The notes under the pieces: generated by a model
What the model saw: only the letters and a program-made list of their open reading frames with translations
Databases searched by the model: none
Told to the model about the DNA's origin: nothing
Assembly (NCBI GenBank): GCA_021904315.1
Contig: CM038917.1
Coordinates: 7,114,041-7,178,040 of the forward strand
Direction: 5' to 3'
Source: Sphagnum magellanicum
Lineage: Eukaryota > Streptophyta > Sphagnopsida > Sphagnales > Sphagnaceae
DNA length: 64,000 nt
In this document: positions 10,405 through 23,225 of the stretch, piece after piece
How the letters are laid out: the number at the start of each line of letters is the position of its first letter
Position numbering within the stretch: the first letter of the stretch is position 1
Translations under genes and position numbers: made by a program

Positions 10405-13400
10405 CAAAAAATTCTTAGCTTTTAAGAACCCCTGGTTTGAAGATCCCGATAAACTCATTTCAAAGACATTTGGAAGTGCCATCTAATGCTCTGAAGAAGC
10501 TGCAACTTGACAGGTTGATAGTATGGCATTTGAAATTACTAGAAAATTGAATTAAATTACCATATGATGAAGCTCACTACTTCATTGCAAAATTGGAGGA
10601 TTCAACATCTAATTAGGTCCATATACATGAAGAATGCCAAGGTTGTGCCCTTGGACACACAATGAATGTTTGAGAGCTTCAATGTGGCATCTAAAGCAAG
10701 ATTTTCCATCTCACATCTCTATCATAAATTTAAGGATTGAGGGATGAGAACTATGATGGAAAATGAAGCATGGAAGATGAAATTGCACTTCTGATTATGG
10801 AATTTTTATCAGAATTGCTGGAAATGTAGGTACTAGACTCTTCTACTAGCTGATCATGTGAAACCAATGGCTAAATCCAATTATGAAGGAGGTGCATCAA
10901 TAATTTGTTCTATTCACTAGTGTAGCATAATGGTCATATGTTTTCTTATAGTTATATGATGATTACGAGGAGTTTAACAATCCCTTCTTTTTGTACATGT
11001 GTGTTTGATGGACAAGTGTTACAACAACAACATGTTTCACTTTGACACTAGCTAACAAGCGTTATGGTGTTGGAAATGAAGTAAGGATTCAACTAAAAAA
11101 CATCACTTGCAAAATTATAATGACAACAATGGAAGTGGACTAATGTTCCTCAGAAGCTTGTTGTGATAGAAGTACTTTTAGATACGGTTATTGGGAGCAA
11201 GTGTTACCATGGCTAGCAGAAAGTGCTATTGGAGCATTCATACCAACTTCTTTTTGCTCCACATTATATTATTTGTTGTAGCTAGTAACAACATTTGGAT
11301 TCAACAAACACATCCACATCCATATGTAAGGTGGTGATGGGGCCTTACATATTGTCTTAACCAACTTTACGTTTATCTCCATGTTTTAGTTTCCATGTTT
11401 TTGTCTCTTTTCTCTCTCTAATTCCATGTATTTTAGAGTTTGTACAATCAAGCAAAGCTTGTAATAGGTTCTCAAATCAATGAAACCAAAATCCCTTCTA
11501 CCAAAAAATTTTGTGAATCCTTTGCCCAAAGAGTCCCATGTTCTTTTAGGTACAATTACAATTGATTTTGTAAGTACCAATCATAAATCCCCCTTTCCAT
11601 CATTATTAATCTGTTGCTAAGTAATGTCTACGAAGGTTTACACTCTATTGAAGGTAACTTCAAAATCATTGGCTAATTTGGGCAATTTTTGGTTGATTGT
11701 TGGTAGATGCAACAAGAAATATCACTCAATGCACATTGTTAATCAATCAAATAGATCCAAATGGTCAGCAATTACATGACCCTTTGTATTTTTTTCCCAA
11801 CTACTTCCAAGCAAGAATATAGTTCCATCTACAACATAGCATGTTTACCCCTAATTTTGTAGCAAATTCATAATTGAGATTTAATTAGTATTCACTTCCC
11901 TTTTCTGAAAATAATTTTGTTGTTTGATCAATTTTGTATGCAAGGGTTTTTTATTTGAAAATCAAAAATATCACATGGCGTTTACATTAAGCAAAGTTCA
12001 ATTTGGCAAGTATTATGTAGAAATTATGTCAAAGACAACTTGAAATGCATTTTTATGAATAGATTGACCTTTTGAATGACTTCATAAATTAGATTTTGGG
12101 TTTTTGATGTGCTTTAGGTTTGCAATAGAGTGGGTGGGTTTACTAAACTATGAGGTTATTGTTGTTCTTGCTTTTTGGTTTTATAAGTTCCTTGCTTTCT
12201 TGTTTTGGACAAATTTCATTGCTTTTTGAAAAACAACTTGGGGAATTTCAGAAATTCTTGAAATTTTAGTGCACTTGAGAATCAATGAATATGTCTAAGA
12301 GTGGAAGTTTGCATCTCTAAACAAGGCATCAACAAATATTAATGCAAGCTTTGATTATCAACACCATTGAAAGGGGCAAATAGTAGAAAAACTTCCCATT
12401 GCAAATGTGAGTTTTTAATAGGTTTTTTGAGTTTAGGAAATATTGCATTAATGAGCTATAATATTGTCAGGAATGTGGATGTGCTTATCATTGGGTTTCC
12501 ATGTCAAACAAAAGCAATATTACCAAAGCACAAGGCCAAGGGGAAGGTCAATTAAGTAGTCAACAAAACATGGCTCCTATATGAAATTGAGGTATCATTG
12601 CACACACCATTTCAAGTTGGTCAATTATATTCTTCAATTGAACAAGAGTGATTTTTTACCATGAAAACCTCATGTTTAGGTATTGATGTAGGAGCATCCA
12701 CGATGGACCATTGGTAAAACCTGAACTATTTTGACCCAACATTGTTTTGAGCACTTTCTTTTTTGAATGTTGTCCGTAGATGTCAAATGTGATATGTTAT
12801 GAACTCATGCTGCAAACTTTTGACACATTTATTCAGTGTTTCTGATTTCTTTATGTAATAAGAACTTGCTATCGTTTATAACAAAATTGGGGACAAACAA
12901 ACTTGTACAATTGGACAAAGGAATTTATAAGCCTTATTGTATCACACAACCTTTAATACCTTCTTTCTTGCCTAGCAAATCTTCATTGAAGGAGAAAGTG
13001 CAAATACATCATTGGAGCAAACATTAAATCAATGGGTTCGAGAAAGACAAAGTCATGGTAGCATTGATGAACAAGAAAATGCATGATATATCAAGCAAGT
13101 TAGCCAATGCATTCTACAATCTTGTTTTTTGTCAAGTCCTCCAACCTCATTATGCTCATTCTATGAGGTAGAGGGTTTTGAATCTTTTGCCCATGTAATT
13201 GAAATGTTTGTTAATTTAGAGACACTGTTTTAAGCTTCCTTTAGAAGACATATATTATATTCAATTTGATTGGGATCTCTTTGTTTTCTAATTTTCAATT
13301 TTTTCATGTCTGGTCAAAGTGGGTTGTGTACGTCCAATGTACACAACCCATGTGTACATGCACATGTGTAAACCCTCAAGAATTACATGAAGGTCATGAC

Positions 13401-13700
13401 AACCCACTAGTACATCCAATGTGCCTTGTCCATGGACCCCCCACATGTGTAGCAACCTATGATGATGGTAGTCATCAAATTGCCTTAAGTTAAAAAGTTC
13501 CTAGACCAAGACAAATGTGCATTATTCTAATTTGGCAAGCTTGTAGATTTTAAGTTCATTTTTCCTACCAAAACATAATTTTACTTATGGTTCATGATAT
13601 GCAAATTGCTTTCTATCAACATTTATACAATGACAAAGATTACTATTGTAACAATGTTTCTCTAGGTCCATATTGATGAGGTATATGGTGCTTGTCACAT
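10405..13700. other. No gene recognised
   Basis: AT-rich sequence with no supported coding region. Plus-strand sequence near 11340-11560 resembles the polyadenylation-type end of a transcript or LTR (a TTGTAC-rich stretch, then AATCAATGAAACC), but no matching second LTR or internal domain was found. Confidence 0.45.
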
Positions 13701-13739
13701 CACCAATATTGTTCTAGCCCCATATTAGCTAAACATGGC

Positions 13740-15995
13740 CACCAACCATCGACAACAACAATTGGATCTACAAGATCCTCAAAAAATTCCAGCAAAAGAC
13801 ATAAAACTATGGTGTAGAAATGAAGCATGAGCCAATGTTGTAGGCTTGCATCAATATCAATGCCCATGCCTGATTTGCCCTAGTGCACATCCTTTGAAGA
13901 AGGAAACAATTCTCAAACATTTTCGTGCTTATGGGATACATCCATGCAATCAAATGTGGGTTGAAGTACAAACAATTTAACTTAAGTTCCCCCTAATTTG
14001 GTTTTTGGACCAACTTTGCAAAAAAACATTAGTCTATGGTTACAAGGAAAAATGTGATGTCCATAATGTCATTCTTGAACTACATACACTTGTTTGTCCA
14101 AAGCTAGAAAAAATGGAAATTCACCCTTGGTAGTTATGTGGGCAATTGGTAGGGTGATCCTTATGATTCAAGTGATGAAGAGTGGTGCACCAGTTTGAAT
14201 GTGCCTGTAGTTACATGGAGAGCTAGAGAATCAAGTTTTTGCGTGGAAATGGATGCAAATGTGGATATTGGTAACCTCATCCATGATGTTTTTGTTGTTG
14301 GGGACATGGTGCATGATGAACATAGAAGAGAGGTTGAAGAAATAGGAATAGATGAAGGACCAATGCCAAGGATATAGGAAGGTCTAGAAACCCATGGGAA
14401 TAAAAATAGGGATGATGTAAAAGGGAATTTAGGTGTTGGGTTAGATGGAGAGACCAAATTAGAAGAATTTGAAAAAGATATTGAAATCATGGGGGAGGCA
14501 CCAAAAGAACCACCATTTGAACTAGATCATTCAATGTTTGATGAAGAATCACGAGTGCTGCTATATGAAGGAGCAACTCTCTTAGGCTTAACTACTACTT
14601 TGCTTATTTTGAATTGTTGTTGCACTCATGGCACAAGCAATTTGTTCATCAATGAAATGTTACATTTGTTGAAGATGAGCATTCTCCCCCAACCCAATAC
14701 TCTTCCTAAAAATGAATACCAAACATCATCCATTTAAAAAAGCTTGGGCTAGCCTATGATGTTATCCATGCTTGCCCAAAAGGGCACATGTTGTATCATG
14801 GGCAATATGAAATGAACAAAGTTATCAAAAATGTGGGGCAATACAATTCAAAATGGTTAGGAAGTCATTTGTCCCCCAAAAGGTTTTAAGGCATTTCCCC
14901 CTGATCCCAAGGCTTAGAAGGATGTACAACACACCAATGTAAGCATCATTAATGACTTGGCATGTGAATAACAGAAGTGGTGATGGGTTGGTTTGGTAGG
15001 CTACAAATTCAATGCAATGGCAATTCATTGATGAAAAGTGGCCAGACTTTGCATAGGAGCCATGTAACATACGCTTGGGACTTGCAACAGATGGCATTAA
15101 CCCATTTGTTGAAAAATGTTCCACTTGGAGCACTTGGCTTATGGTGCTTTTGAATTACAACCTCCCCCTATGGTTGACCACAAAAAAACACCTTGTGATG
15201 TTATCACTAATTATTCTAGGTGAAAAGTTGGTGACAAGTGAGAATATGGACACCTTCCTAGAGCACTTACTAGAGGAACTTCAATTACTATGGCACAATG
15301 GGGTGGAGGTTTGAGATGTTGCCAACTATAATGGAAATTCTCACTTCATGTTGAAAGCCATTTTAATGTGGTGCATTCATGATTTTCCCGCTTATGGCAT
15401 CATGGCAGGTTGTGTCAAAAAAGGCTACCATGCATGCCCAATTTGTGGCCCACTTTGTCAAATGAAAAATAACATGATACAACCCAAGGAATGAAAGCCT
15501 AAAATCTTATAAATGCACTTGGGTAAATAACATCCAAGGATATAACTTGAATTGGAAAACATGTGTTTAGTGCACAATTGGCATGATTCATTACTTACCT
15601 TACATTGAAATTGTGCAAAATTATAAACCCAAAAGTTGAGGTCTTTAAATGCACATGATGGAACAAGTGATGATGAGGATGAGGTATTCTTTACCTAATG
15701 CAAAACCAATTGGAGACCTTTATAATAATATATTGTAAAGGGGAATTGACAGTGGTGGATTAATGTGTGTTGGCTCCAAGAACTCCCAACCAGGTACACT
15801 TTAGATGTCATGCACATTGAGCGCAACATATGTGACAATTTTTTCAAACACCTTTTTGGTGAAAAGGACACCTTGAGCACTAGACGAAATATGGAAGAGG
15901 TTGGCATCTGCCCATGGCTATGGCTACAAAAAAAGGGGTCAAACTTTGTGAAGCCCACTGTAGCCCCATTTGTGTTTAACGCGCTTGAAATACAT
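13740..15995 (+). pseudogene. TNP2-type (Transposase_21) transposase relic
   Basis: Family-diagnostic stretches in order: a cysteine pair and histidine (CPCLIC ... HFRAYGIHP) typical of the N-terminal finger; YDVIHACPKGHMLYHG at about 14755-14805; a DGINPF block followed by LNYNLPLWLTTKKH and LEELQLLWHNGVEV at about 15090-15312; HFMLKAILMWCIHDFPAYG and KKGYHACPICGP at about 15345-15450; and TLDVMHIERNICDNFFKHL at about 15790-15860. The longest open piece is 15765-16139. Stops and frame changes separate the blocks. In living elements this protein cuts and joins the transposon ends. Confidence 0.85.
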
Positions 15996-16009
15996 GAAAT
16001 CCTAGAGGT

Positions 16010-16510
16010 TGTTGCATCCATCAAGGCCCCAACTGGGTATGTTACAACATTTAAAACACATGTTGCAAAGCGGAAACTATCTGCCATGAATAATCATGAC
16101 CACCACATCATGATACAACAAATTTGCCTGCTTGTGTGAGAAATATGTTATTGTTGAACGTGCATCAAACAACTATAAGGTTGAACAAATGTTTCCAAAA
16201 AATATGCATGAAAGTTGTTGATCCACATGACATACCTTTTCTCAAGGTATATGTTGTAGAAACATTTTCTATGTTTGAAATATATTTCCCTCCACCTAGT
16301 AGATGATTTGGAAATATGTGGCCCAGTTGGGGCCCGATGGTGTTACCCCATTGAAAGATATTTGGCCATGTTAAAGCATTATGTGGGCAATAGAGTTAAA
16401 CTTGAAGGTTGTAGGCCATGGGCTATATGTATGATGAGGCCCTTGGATTTCGCACCAAATACCTCTCATTATTTGAACACACAAGAAGAAGGATGTGGAA
16501 CCTAGACTAA
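16010..16510 (+). pseudogene. DUF4218-like part of the CACTA transposase
   Basis: After the TNP2 core, two overlapping frames encode FKTHVAKRKLSAMNNHDHHI with MIQQICL, a KVVDPHDIPFLK segment, FEIYFPP, then GPVGARWCYPIERYLAMLKH and YVGNRVKLEG. The WxYPIERY...K.YV.N..PEG pattern is the hallmark of DUF4218, which follows Transposase_21 in plant CACTA proteins. A frameshift near 16290 splits it. Confidence 0.85.
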
Positions 16511-17877
16511 GAACTAGCAAATGTAGGTGAACTTATTGAAGGGAAGCCAAAACCAAGAATATTGAACAACATGGAATTACATATGGTCCATGAATATGTG
16601 CTCATGAATTATGTGGCAACCTAAGACCTCATTTGGTGAGCCTTAACACCCATATGTTGTCAAAGTTGTAAATTCAAGTGCTTCGAGGGATATGTAAATG
16701 TGGACATTAGGGCACTAATGGAGCATGGGTGCAAAACACTGCCACTCCAAGGTAGACCAAGTTATGAACTACTTATTTTTAACTATTTCCAAGCTACAAT
16801 GTAGGCATGTTAAAGGAAGTTAATGTGAATTAACCCACCTTAAAAACAAGGGTTTTCATGAATTGGATGATTGCATGGCAATGTTTGTTGGGTTTTCAAC
16901 CTAGTGTAATGCCATGGTGCATTGAAATTAAGAACCAAGCTAAATATTTATGCTAGGTTTGTTGCGGTAGAGTCTATATATTCCATCAATATTTTAATGT
17001 TATAATGAACCCTAATACCTTAATAGCATTGGCACTAATTATTTTATTTTTGGAAATGTTGAATTATTTTCAAATGAATATTTGAAATATTTATCTTTTA
17101 TGAAAGAAAATTAAAAAATTTCAAAATATTTAGGGATACTCAAATTTTTGAAATGGAATTTCTAAAATAATTAACTATTTGGTAGATATCTATTAAAGAT
17201 GCCAAGGTAATACTATATTTTGTTAATGCAATCTATTGCATTCACATTTTATTTATTGTTACAGAATAATATGTATATATATTTACACATGCATAGCTTC
17301 ATAGTATAATGATCGTTTCATTTAAAGGTACATTCTAAAATCACCATCAAAATGGGGCCAAGAAAAGTTAGGAAATTAGGATTGCGACATAGAAGGTGGC
17401 TAGATTTTATTTTTGGTGGGTCCATTTTTGAATGACTGGTTATTTCAAATGACAACTAAAATTTTTGGTTAGGCATTAATTTGTCACTATCTTTTGATCC
17501 CAGGGAACATGAAACATGCTAATTCATTTAGAAGAAGCCATAAAACAATATTGTAATCAAAGGAGAAATGGTAAAAGAGGTAGAACAACCCACACATTTC
17601 CACCACACTTGGCCATGGAGGTTCCCCCATTTACTTAATGGCTCCAAGAGTATGTTTGAGGGGCCCTAGATCATAATGAGGCCATTGATGAAAACATCAT
17701 ATGTTTGTCCCAACCTTAGTCTAAAACTACTTTGTCATATGTGTCAACGTGCGTGTATGGCAATCATTATTGTGTGGAAGATGAGACACATGATTGCCAC
17801 ACAACCTATGATAGTGGAATTGCTTGTATTTTTATCCAAGGGAGTCGCTCGTCTACATGAGAATGTAATGTAGTTAT

Positions 17878-18095
17878 GGCCACCTTAAGATATCTAGGAG
17901 TCTTGAAGGAGATTTTGGTTGTTTCCTATGCCACCATGACGCAGATTTTGTTTCAAGCATCTTGGATCCCATCAAATTTGCGAGGGGTGCAAACCGTTTG
18001 ACAAGACCAATATGGATTTTGGTTTGTTGATTATGCAAGGAGGCTACCAGAGAATTCATAACCATATGTTTTCTTGTCAACAGTGTCTCAGCTAA
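17878..18095 (+). pseudogene. DUF4216-like C-terminal part of the CACTA transposase
   Basis: The frame from 17878 reads RYLGVLKEILVVSY, then FQASWIPSNLRGVQTV, stop, DQYGFWFVDYARRLPENS, stop, PYVFLSTVSQ. The pattern (YYG.l.eIi.l.Y ... f.c.W ... rGv ... yGf..vn..r .... PfvlasqaqQ) fits DUF4216. About 1.35 kb of AT-rich sequence separates it from the DUF4218 relic and may include an intron or later insertion. Confidence 0.75.
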
Positions 18096-18099
18096 AATT

Positions 18100-20515
18100 A
18101 TTTAATTTTTTAAGTCCTAATTCAATTGATTTATCTTGCAACATTTCCAAATCCAAGAGTTTTTTTGGGATTCAAACAACTATGATCAATATGAAAATGT
18201 AAAAAAATGTGAACAACTAAAAAAAATGTAACAATTTTTACGGCTATAAACTAGATATGGAGTATAAATCTTTGATTCGCATTTATGTATGGAATTACAC
18301 AATGATGGTTAAATATATAAATGAAACATTTTTTACAAAATCTTTAACCTTGCACCTAGCAACTGAAAACTTCCAACAACATTACATTTTTAAACTTTTG
18401 ATATGTAGGTTTGTTTTTTTTCCAATTAAACTTTTGTTTATTGAAATGTAATGAATAATTGTAAGCCAATTTTTATTTGCATTTGCATGTTGGGAGGGTA
18501 GGTGTTTTTTATACCTCACACAATGAATCCAAAATGGAAAGTCATCATCCAAAAAAACCTCAAGCTCGTAAAATGATACATGAAGTTGAAGAGCCTCTTC
18601 TAGGGTTGCATGCTTTGGAAGAAAAATTGGTTGCACAACAATCCACAAGTGACCAAGTGTTCCATGTAAATGGCCAAGTCTAAGGTGACCAGGTTGGCGT
18701 AACAGTAGTGGAACAAGTAGTTGCCCAAGCAGCCCAAGCTTAATCAACTTACAATTTTAATGATGACCTGGAAGAAACAACAAATACGCTCACTAACTTT
18801 TAAGCCTAGGTACTTATGCAAGTGCCCTTAATGAATCCAATTTTTTTTATTAGTCATAAATGATGGGATGTGATAACAAGAAATGTTCATAATTAATAGT
18901 ATTGGATTCAAAGTTTGGTGGGATCCTTGTGAAAGAATAATTGGCCCAATATGACACATTTTGCAAAAGATGTTGGGATTTGATTAAAAGAGAATTTGGA
19001 TGTACATCACATAACTATTGAATGAATGTGATTATCTGCAAGTTATATGTTATGTGGACTTACAAAATTGTTTCCAAATCATATTTGCCATGGATTTTGT
19101 TGCTTCTGGGCCTTTTGTCATCTTTTGTATAGTTCTTCCCCATTATTGTCATGAAAAAAACCTATTACATTGGATTATGTTTGATATTGACACATACCAA
19201 CAATCCCAATTGATCAATGTTAAGATCTAATCAAATAATAATGGGTTTTAGGATTGTCTCAAGAATTGGTAAGTTTGGAGAAGGATATGTACTTATGAAA
19301 ATGTCTTTTAGCACATGAACTAATAGTAAAAGGACCAATTTTTGCTCAAGAATGCTAAAGCATTGCTATTAAATTTTGTTGGATGATTTGTTAGATGATG
19401 TGCAATAAAACTTTGTTTTTGTGGGAATTAGCTAATGTGATGGTTATTTTCTTTATGTTAGTATTAGCAAAAAGTTATGGGCATTTTTAATCTCAAACCA
19501 AGGATCAACAACTCATGTTTCTATCCACTTTTACTTTCAAAATGTTCCCAAGTCCCAAGTTATTTTGGATGTTGTATAAATTTAATATTTGTTTTCATGT
19601 TTAAACATGAGACTAAAGATCCAATGTCTTGTTTTTTGTCCTGCCTATTCTTAATGGTGAAGCTAAGCAATTTGGTTCTATATTTGTCTCCCCTTCCCAC
19701 AAAGGCTATCACTTCATTAGCAAGAAAAGATGCACCTAGTATATCATCAAACAATCCATGATAGGTTCTAATGGGTCACAAGTGTGTGGTGAACATTCTT
19801 GCTTTCTTTTTGGAGTCTAACATTCATCCATTGTTATTGACAAAGGTCCTATCATTTTTTTCCTTCCCTTTCTTTCATTTGTTCCTTTCTTAGTTTTCCT
19901 ATTACTCTCAAATTTGACTAGAATTTCATATCTAATTTTTTTTGCAATTGAGTTCAATGGACATTAATCCAATAACTAAATATGGTGGTCATTGGAAATA
20001 ATCATGTCTTTTGCCCCATTGTGGTTGACTTTGTTATCCTTCTCTTTCTATACTAGGACAACAATTTCGATATAAAAAATATGGAGACTCTTTAGTTCAC
20101 TATAGAGTTTCTTTGAAGTGCTTGAGGATGTGGTAGTGGAACAATGCAAGTGTTGCAATTGTAGTCTTTTAGAGGATATTTTTGAGGGGAATAGAAGCCT
20201 AGTTGCAACCTTCATAAATGTGCTTATTGGATCCAAGTGAATGAACACTTGTATGTAAGATGGTCGTTTACAAGGTCATGGGTCATGGTCTGAATAGACT
20301 TCTAGGTTTGTCAAAAGGTTAGTGCCATTAGTTTGAATGTGAAGGTCTTCACATATGAAGGTGTGTAATGTGCATTATTCCAATGTTGTGTTAGAATAGT
20401 TTTTAAGGTCAGAATACTTTGTTGAAGCTAATTTCCCAATATATATGTTTAATAAGTTTGGAATGTTTAAAAAACACATGGAAAAATGAATATAGTCCAA
20501 AATGAATTGAGTTCA
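18100..20515. other. No gene recognised
   Basis: AT-rich sequence between the CACTA relic and NUPT-1. Frames at 18477-18683 and 19477-19761 are open but have no recognisable family. The first could be a remnant of the CACTA tail because it lies directly downstream in the same strand. Confidence 0.4.
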
Positions 20516-20519
20516 ATGA

Positions 20520-20715
20520 GGCATGTGAGTAAGAACACCCAAAAATGGATCCATTACATGGTTGTCCAATTCAACTATGAATGGTTTGGATGCACCATTA
20601 AATGAAATGGGTTCGTTACATACTAACATAATTCAATCATGGTGGATTCCATGCACTAGAAAGTGAAATGGGTGCAGTAAATGTTGATCTAATTCACCTA
20701 TGGTGCATTAAGATT
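20520..20715. repeat. Degenerate tandem repeat, about 70-80 bp unit
   Basis: Variants of ATGGATCCATTACATGGTTG, TAATTCAACTATG, GTTTGGATGCACCATTAA and AATGAAATGGGTTC recur about three times with spacing near 75 bp, immediately left of NUPT-1. Confidence 0.5.
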
Positions 20716-20791
20716 TAGGCATGGGTAAATTTGTTTCAATTTCAAGGCCCCAATAGTGAGTTCAACTAGTGAACTACACTTCATTTTTGTA

Positions 20792-21148
20792 TTAGTGATT
20801 TTTCACCGTAATAGCTATATGACAAGTAGGCTTATGTATGGGATAAGCATGTCCTTGAGTTCTGGGTTGAAATCTTTTCAGGGTAATACCTCCATCTATT
20901 CTAGCTTAACTTACAATCAAATTGATTTTATTCAAATTTTAATTGCGACTTGCATTTGTTGCTACGGAAGAAAGCAATCGTACTATGGGATGGCATGTTT
21001 GGTAAGACATAAATTCCAATAGCATAAGTGCTTGTTCATATGAACGACCATGAATTTGATTAATTACTCTTCATGTTTTATGAATAGACATACGTATATA
21101 TTTAGTTGAGGTTTGGATTTCCTCTGAATTTGAGCCATTAGTTCTCAT
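20792..21148 (-). pseudogene. rpl22: rpl22 (plastid ribosomal protein L22) copy in NUPT-1
   Basis: The minus strand encodes broken L22 sequence: RMSIHKT, stop, [20 protein letters not shown], then [33 protein letters not shown] and [15 protein letters not shown] before TAA. These are the typical loop and C-terminal blocks of plastid L22. Several Trp/Gln/Arg-type codons have become stops. The start chosen, 20 bp beyond the rps19 stop, is approximate. Confidence 0.8.
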
Positions 21149-21167
21149 TTTGGGTGTTACATCATAA

Positions 21168-21446
21168 TCAACGACAAGATTTCTTATTAGTTCTTGCATG
21201 TCCTTGAAAAGTTCGAATAGGTGCGAATTCTCCCAATTTGTGTCCTACCATATGATCTGTTATATAAATAAGTAAATGTTCCTGCCTGTTATGAACAACA
21301 ATAGTATGACCAATCATTGTGGTACAATGGTAGATGCATGAGACCAAGTTACTATTACTTTTTTTTCTCCTCCTACATTAAGATCTTTAATTCTTTTTAG
21401 TAAATGGTCAGCCACGAAAGGGCCTTTTTTTTAATGAATGTGTCAT
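21168..21446 (-). pseudogene. rps19: rps19 (plastid ribosomal protein S19) copy in NUPT-1
   Basis: The minus strand starts [10 protein letters not shown], then shifts frame and continues with [24 protein letters not shown] sequence and a C-terminus ending ARTNKKSCR before TGA. The length (279 nt) is normal for S19 of 92 residues. Compensating small indels and internal stops (for example the stop after VPQ, where Met is usual) make it non-functional. Confidence 0.85.
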
Positions 21447-21544
21447 TGCCAACTACCTTTTGTGTTTTTATTTATCTCCTTTCTCTTTTTGTACAAGTTT
21501 TTCTCCTAGCTTTTTCTACGACAACGCAAAATAATTACTATATT

Positions 21545-22919
21545 TATTACTTTTACGAGTCCTCTTTCCAAGTGCAATCCGACCCCAAGGAGTTAATGGT
21601 TTTTCCCTACCAATCGGGGCTCGGCCTTCACCACCCCCATGAAGATGATCTATAGGGTACATGACAATGCCTCCTACTCTGGGGCGTTTACCTAACTAAC
21701 ATTTGGATCTGACTTTACCTATAGTTTGATTATTAGCATCAACGTGACCCACTTGGCTAATTATCATACAAACCTCTCCAAAAGGTAATCTTAGTGTGGC
21801 TAGTCAACGACCCTTCACAATAAGTTTGGCTACAAAGCCACCTCTACCAAGTGTAATTTCTACATTGTGTATAGTTGTGCTTAAAGGCATATTAGTTGAA
21901 GTAGACTATCACAAAGTCAAATGAATTGATCGTAATATCTTCCCAAACTATACAAGTTTTTTTCGAGGCATACAACTTTTTAGGTGTATATAGCGTAATC
22001 CTTTTTTACTAATTACATCCTAGGTTTTCTCCATCATCTGGCTTACTTTTATTTGTGTAGCTTTAGAATGAATGACTTTACCAATTTACTTCAACATTTT
22101 TTAATGTTTCATAATATATGTTTCATAATAACTTAGGAGGCAAATTCCATTCTCTCTTTCTGGAATGAAAGCAAATTCATTATCTAGCTTTGAAACTGCC
22201 CTTGACCACCAATTCGAATGTAATTAGCTCATCCAAGTATTTATTAAGGAACAACAAGGGTTGTTCATATCTATATTTTTTTCCTTATGTTTCAGACAAA
22301 CAAAAGTTTTCTCCATTTTATTCTATATCCCCAAGGTTTATGACATAAATACTTCATAGTACGATGCAATAAACTCAATCACATGCTATTATTCCTTTTC
22401 AATTTCCTTCTGAGGCTTATACCAATAAAAACAGATTTATTATTGGATTACTGATGGATTTACAGGTTCTACTACTATCCTAATCTGTTTTCCGATTATG
22501 TAAATGAATAATTCAAACCACACTCAAATGTAGGGCATTTCCCACTAATATGGGAACGTCTATACTAGAAATAACAGTACCTCCAATTTTGATTCCTCGA
22601 GGATGTAAAATATATCGTTTTTCACCATCCTCATAATGTGTGAAACATATATTTGCATTACGATTAGGATCATACTCTATGGTTGTAAATTTACCAAAGA
22701 TATTTTTTTATTTCATCAAAAATTAGTTTGTCGATATAGATGTTTGTGACCTCCCCCTTTATGTTGGCTAGTAATAATCCCTTTATATTACAACCCCTTT
22801 TATTATGTTGTCCATAGGTTAATTTCTTCTGAGGATTGGATTTCACTATTTCTTCAAATCTTGATACATAACCATTTGCGTGTACCTAGGGTATAAGCTT
22901 TATACAAACGGATGGTCAT
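21545..22919 (-). pseudogene. rpl2: rpl2 (plastid ribosomal protein L2) copy with group II intron
   Basis: Exon 1 (22919-22524) begins MTIRLYKAYTLGTRK and retains IITSQHKGGGHKHLYRQ. The start is ATG, so no ACG-to-AUG editing site is visible. The intron (about 22523-21905) begins GTGTGGTTTGAATTATT and keeps a domain V-like hairpin (TTGTATGCC ... TTGTATAGTT) near 21940-21975, so the insert came from DNA rather than spliced RNA. Exon 2 keeps [37 protein letters not shown] and [18 protein letters not shown]. The HPHGGGEGR loop at the peptidyl-transferase site has Pro changed to Leu. Stops occur in both exons. Confidence 0.88.
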
Positions 22920-22950
22920 AATAAGATGTTGTACTAGGATGAAAAAAAAT

Positions 22951-23225
22951 TTATCTATTCGAAAATAGCGAGATGGAATAACCGGACCTAAGTGTAATAA
23001 TCATTCGTTTATAACGTACCGAATGTCCTATTATTGGACCTATTCGTCGTTTTATTTCGAAGGTCAATGACTATTCATTTTTATTATTTTAACACCAAAG
23101 AAACCTTCAATCCACTTTTTAATCTTTGTTTTGGTAGATTTTTTATTAACATCAAAGTATATTCATTTTTCTCTAACAAACAAATCATTTTTTTTCATAA
23201 GTACCGGATATTTTATTTCATCCAT
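22951..23225 (-). pseudogene. rpl23: rpl23 (plastid ribosomal protein L23) copy in NUPT-1
   Basis: The minus strand encodes MDEIKYPVLMKKND, a frameshifted middle, FDVNKKSTKTKIKKWIEGFF and GVKI, then a C-terminal part near 22960-23070 resembling the [20 protein letters not shown] region. The 275-nt length is one short of the usual frame. It is the rightmost recognised gene of NUPT-1. Confidence 0.8.

Larger units (their letters stand above)
13700..18100 (+). mobile_element. Decayed CACTA (En/Spm) DNA transposon
   Basis: Relics in the order expected for a CACTA transposase gene lie on the plus strand: an N-terminal CxxC...H zinc-binding segment (about 13850-13960), TNP2/Transposase_21 blocks (14700-16000), DUF4218 (16010-16510) and DUF4216 (17880-18090). 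Many stops and frameshifts show that it is long dead. The terminal CACTA repeats and the 3-bp target duplication could not be located, so the ends given are those of recognisable coding relics only. Confidence 0.8.

Noticed and set aside
11340..11600. Possible LTR end (transcript-end-like sequence followed by CAATGAAACC)
   Set aside because: No second LTR, primer-binding site or gag/pol sequence was found nearby.
14161..14490. 109-codon minus-strand frame within the CACTA region
   Set aside because: It is opposite to the transposase relic, rich in Ser/Pro and without recognisable motifs.
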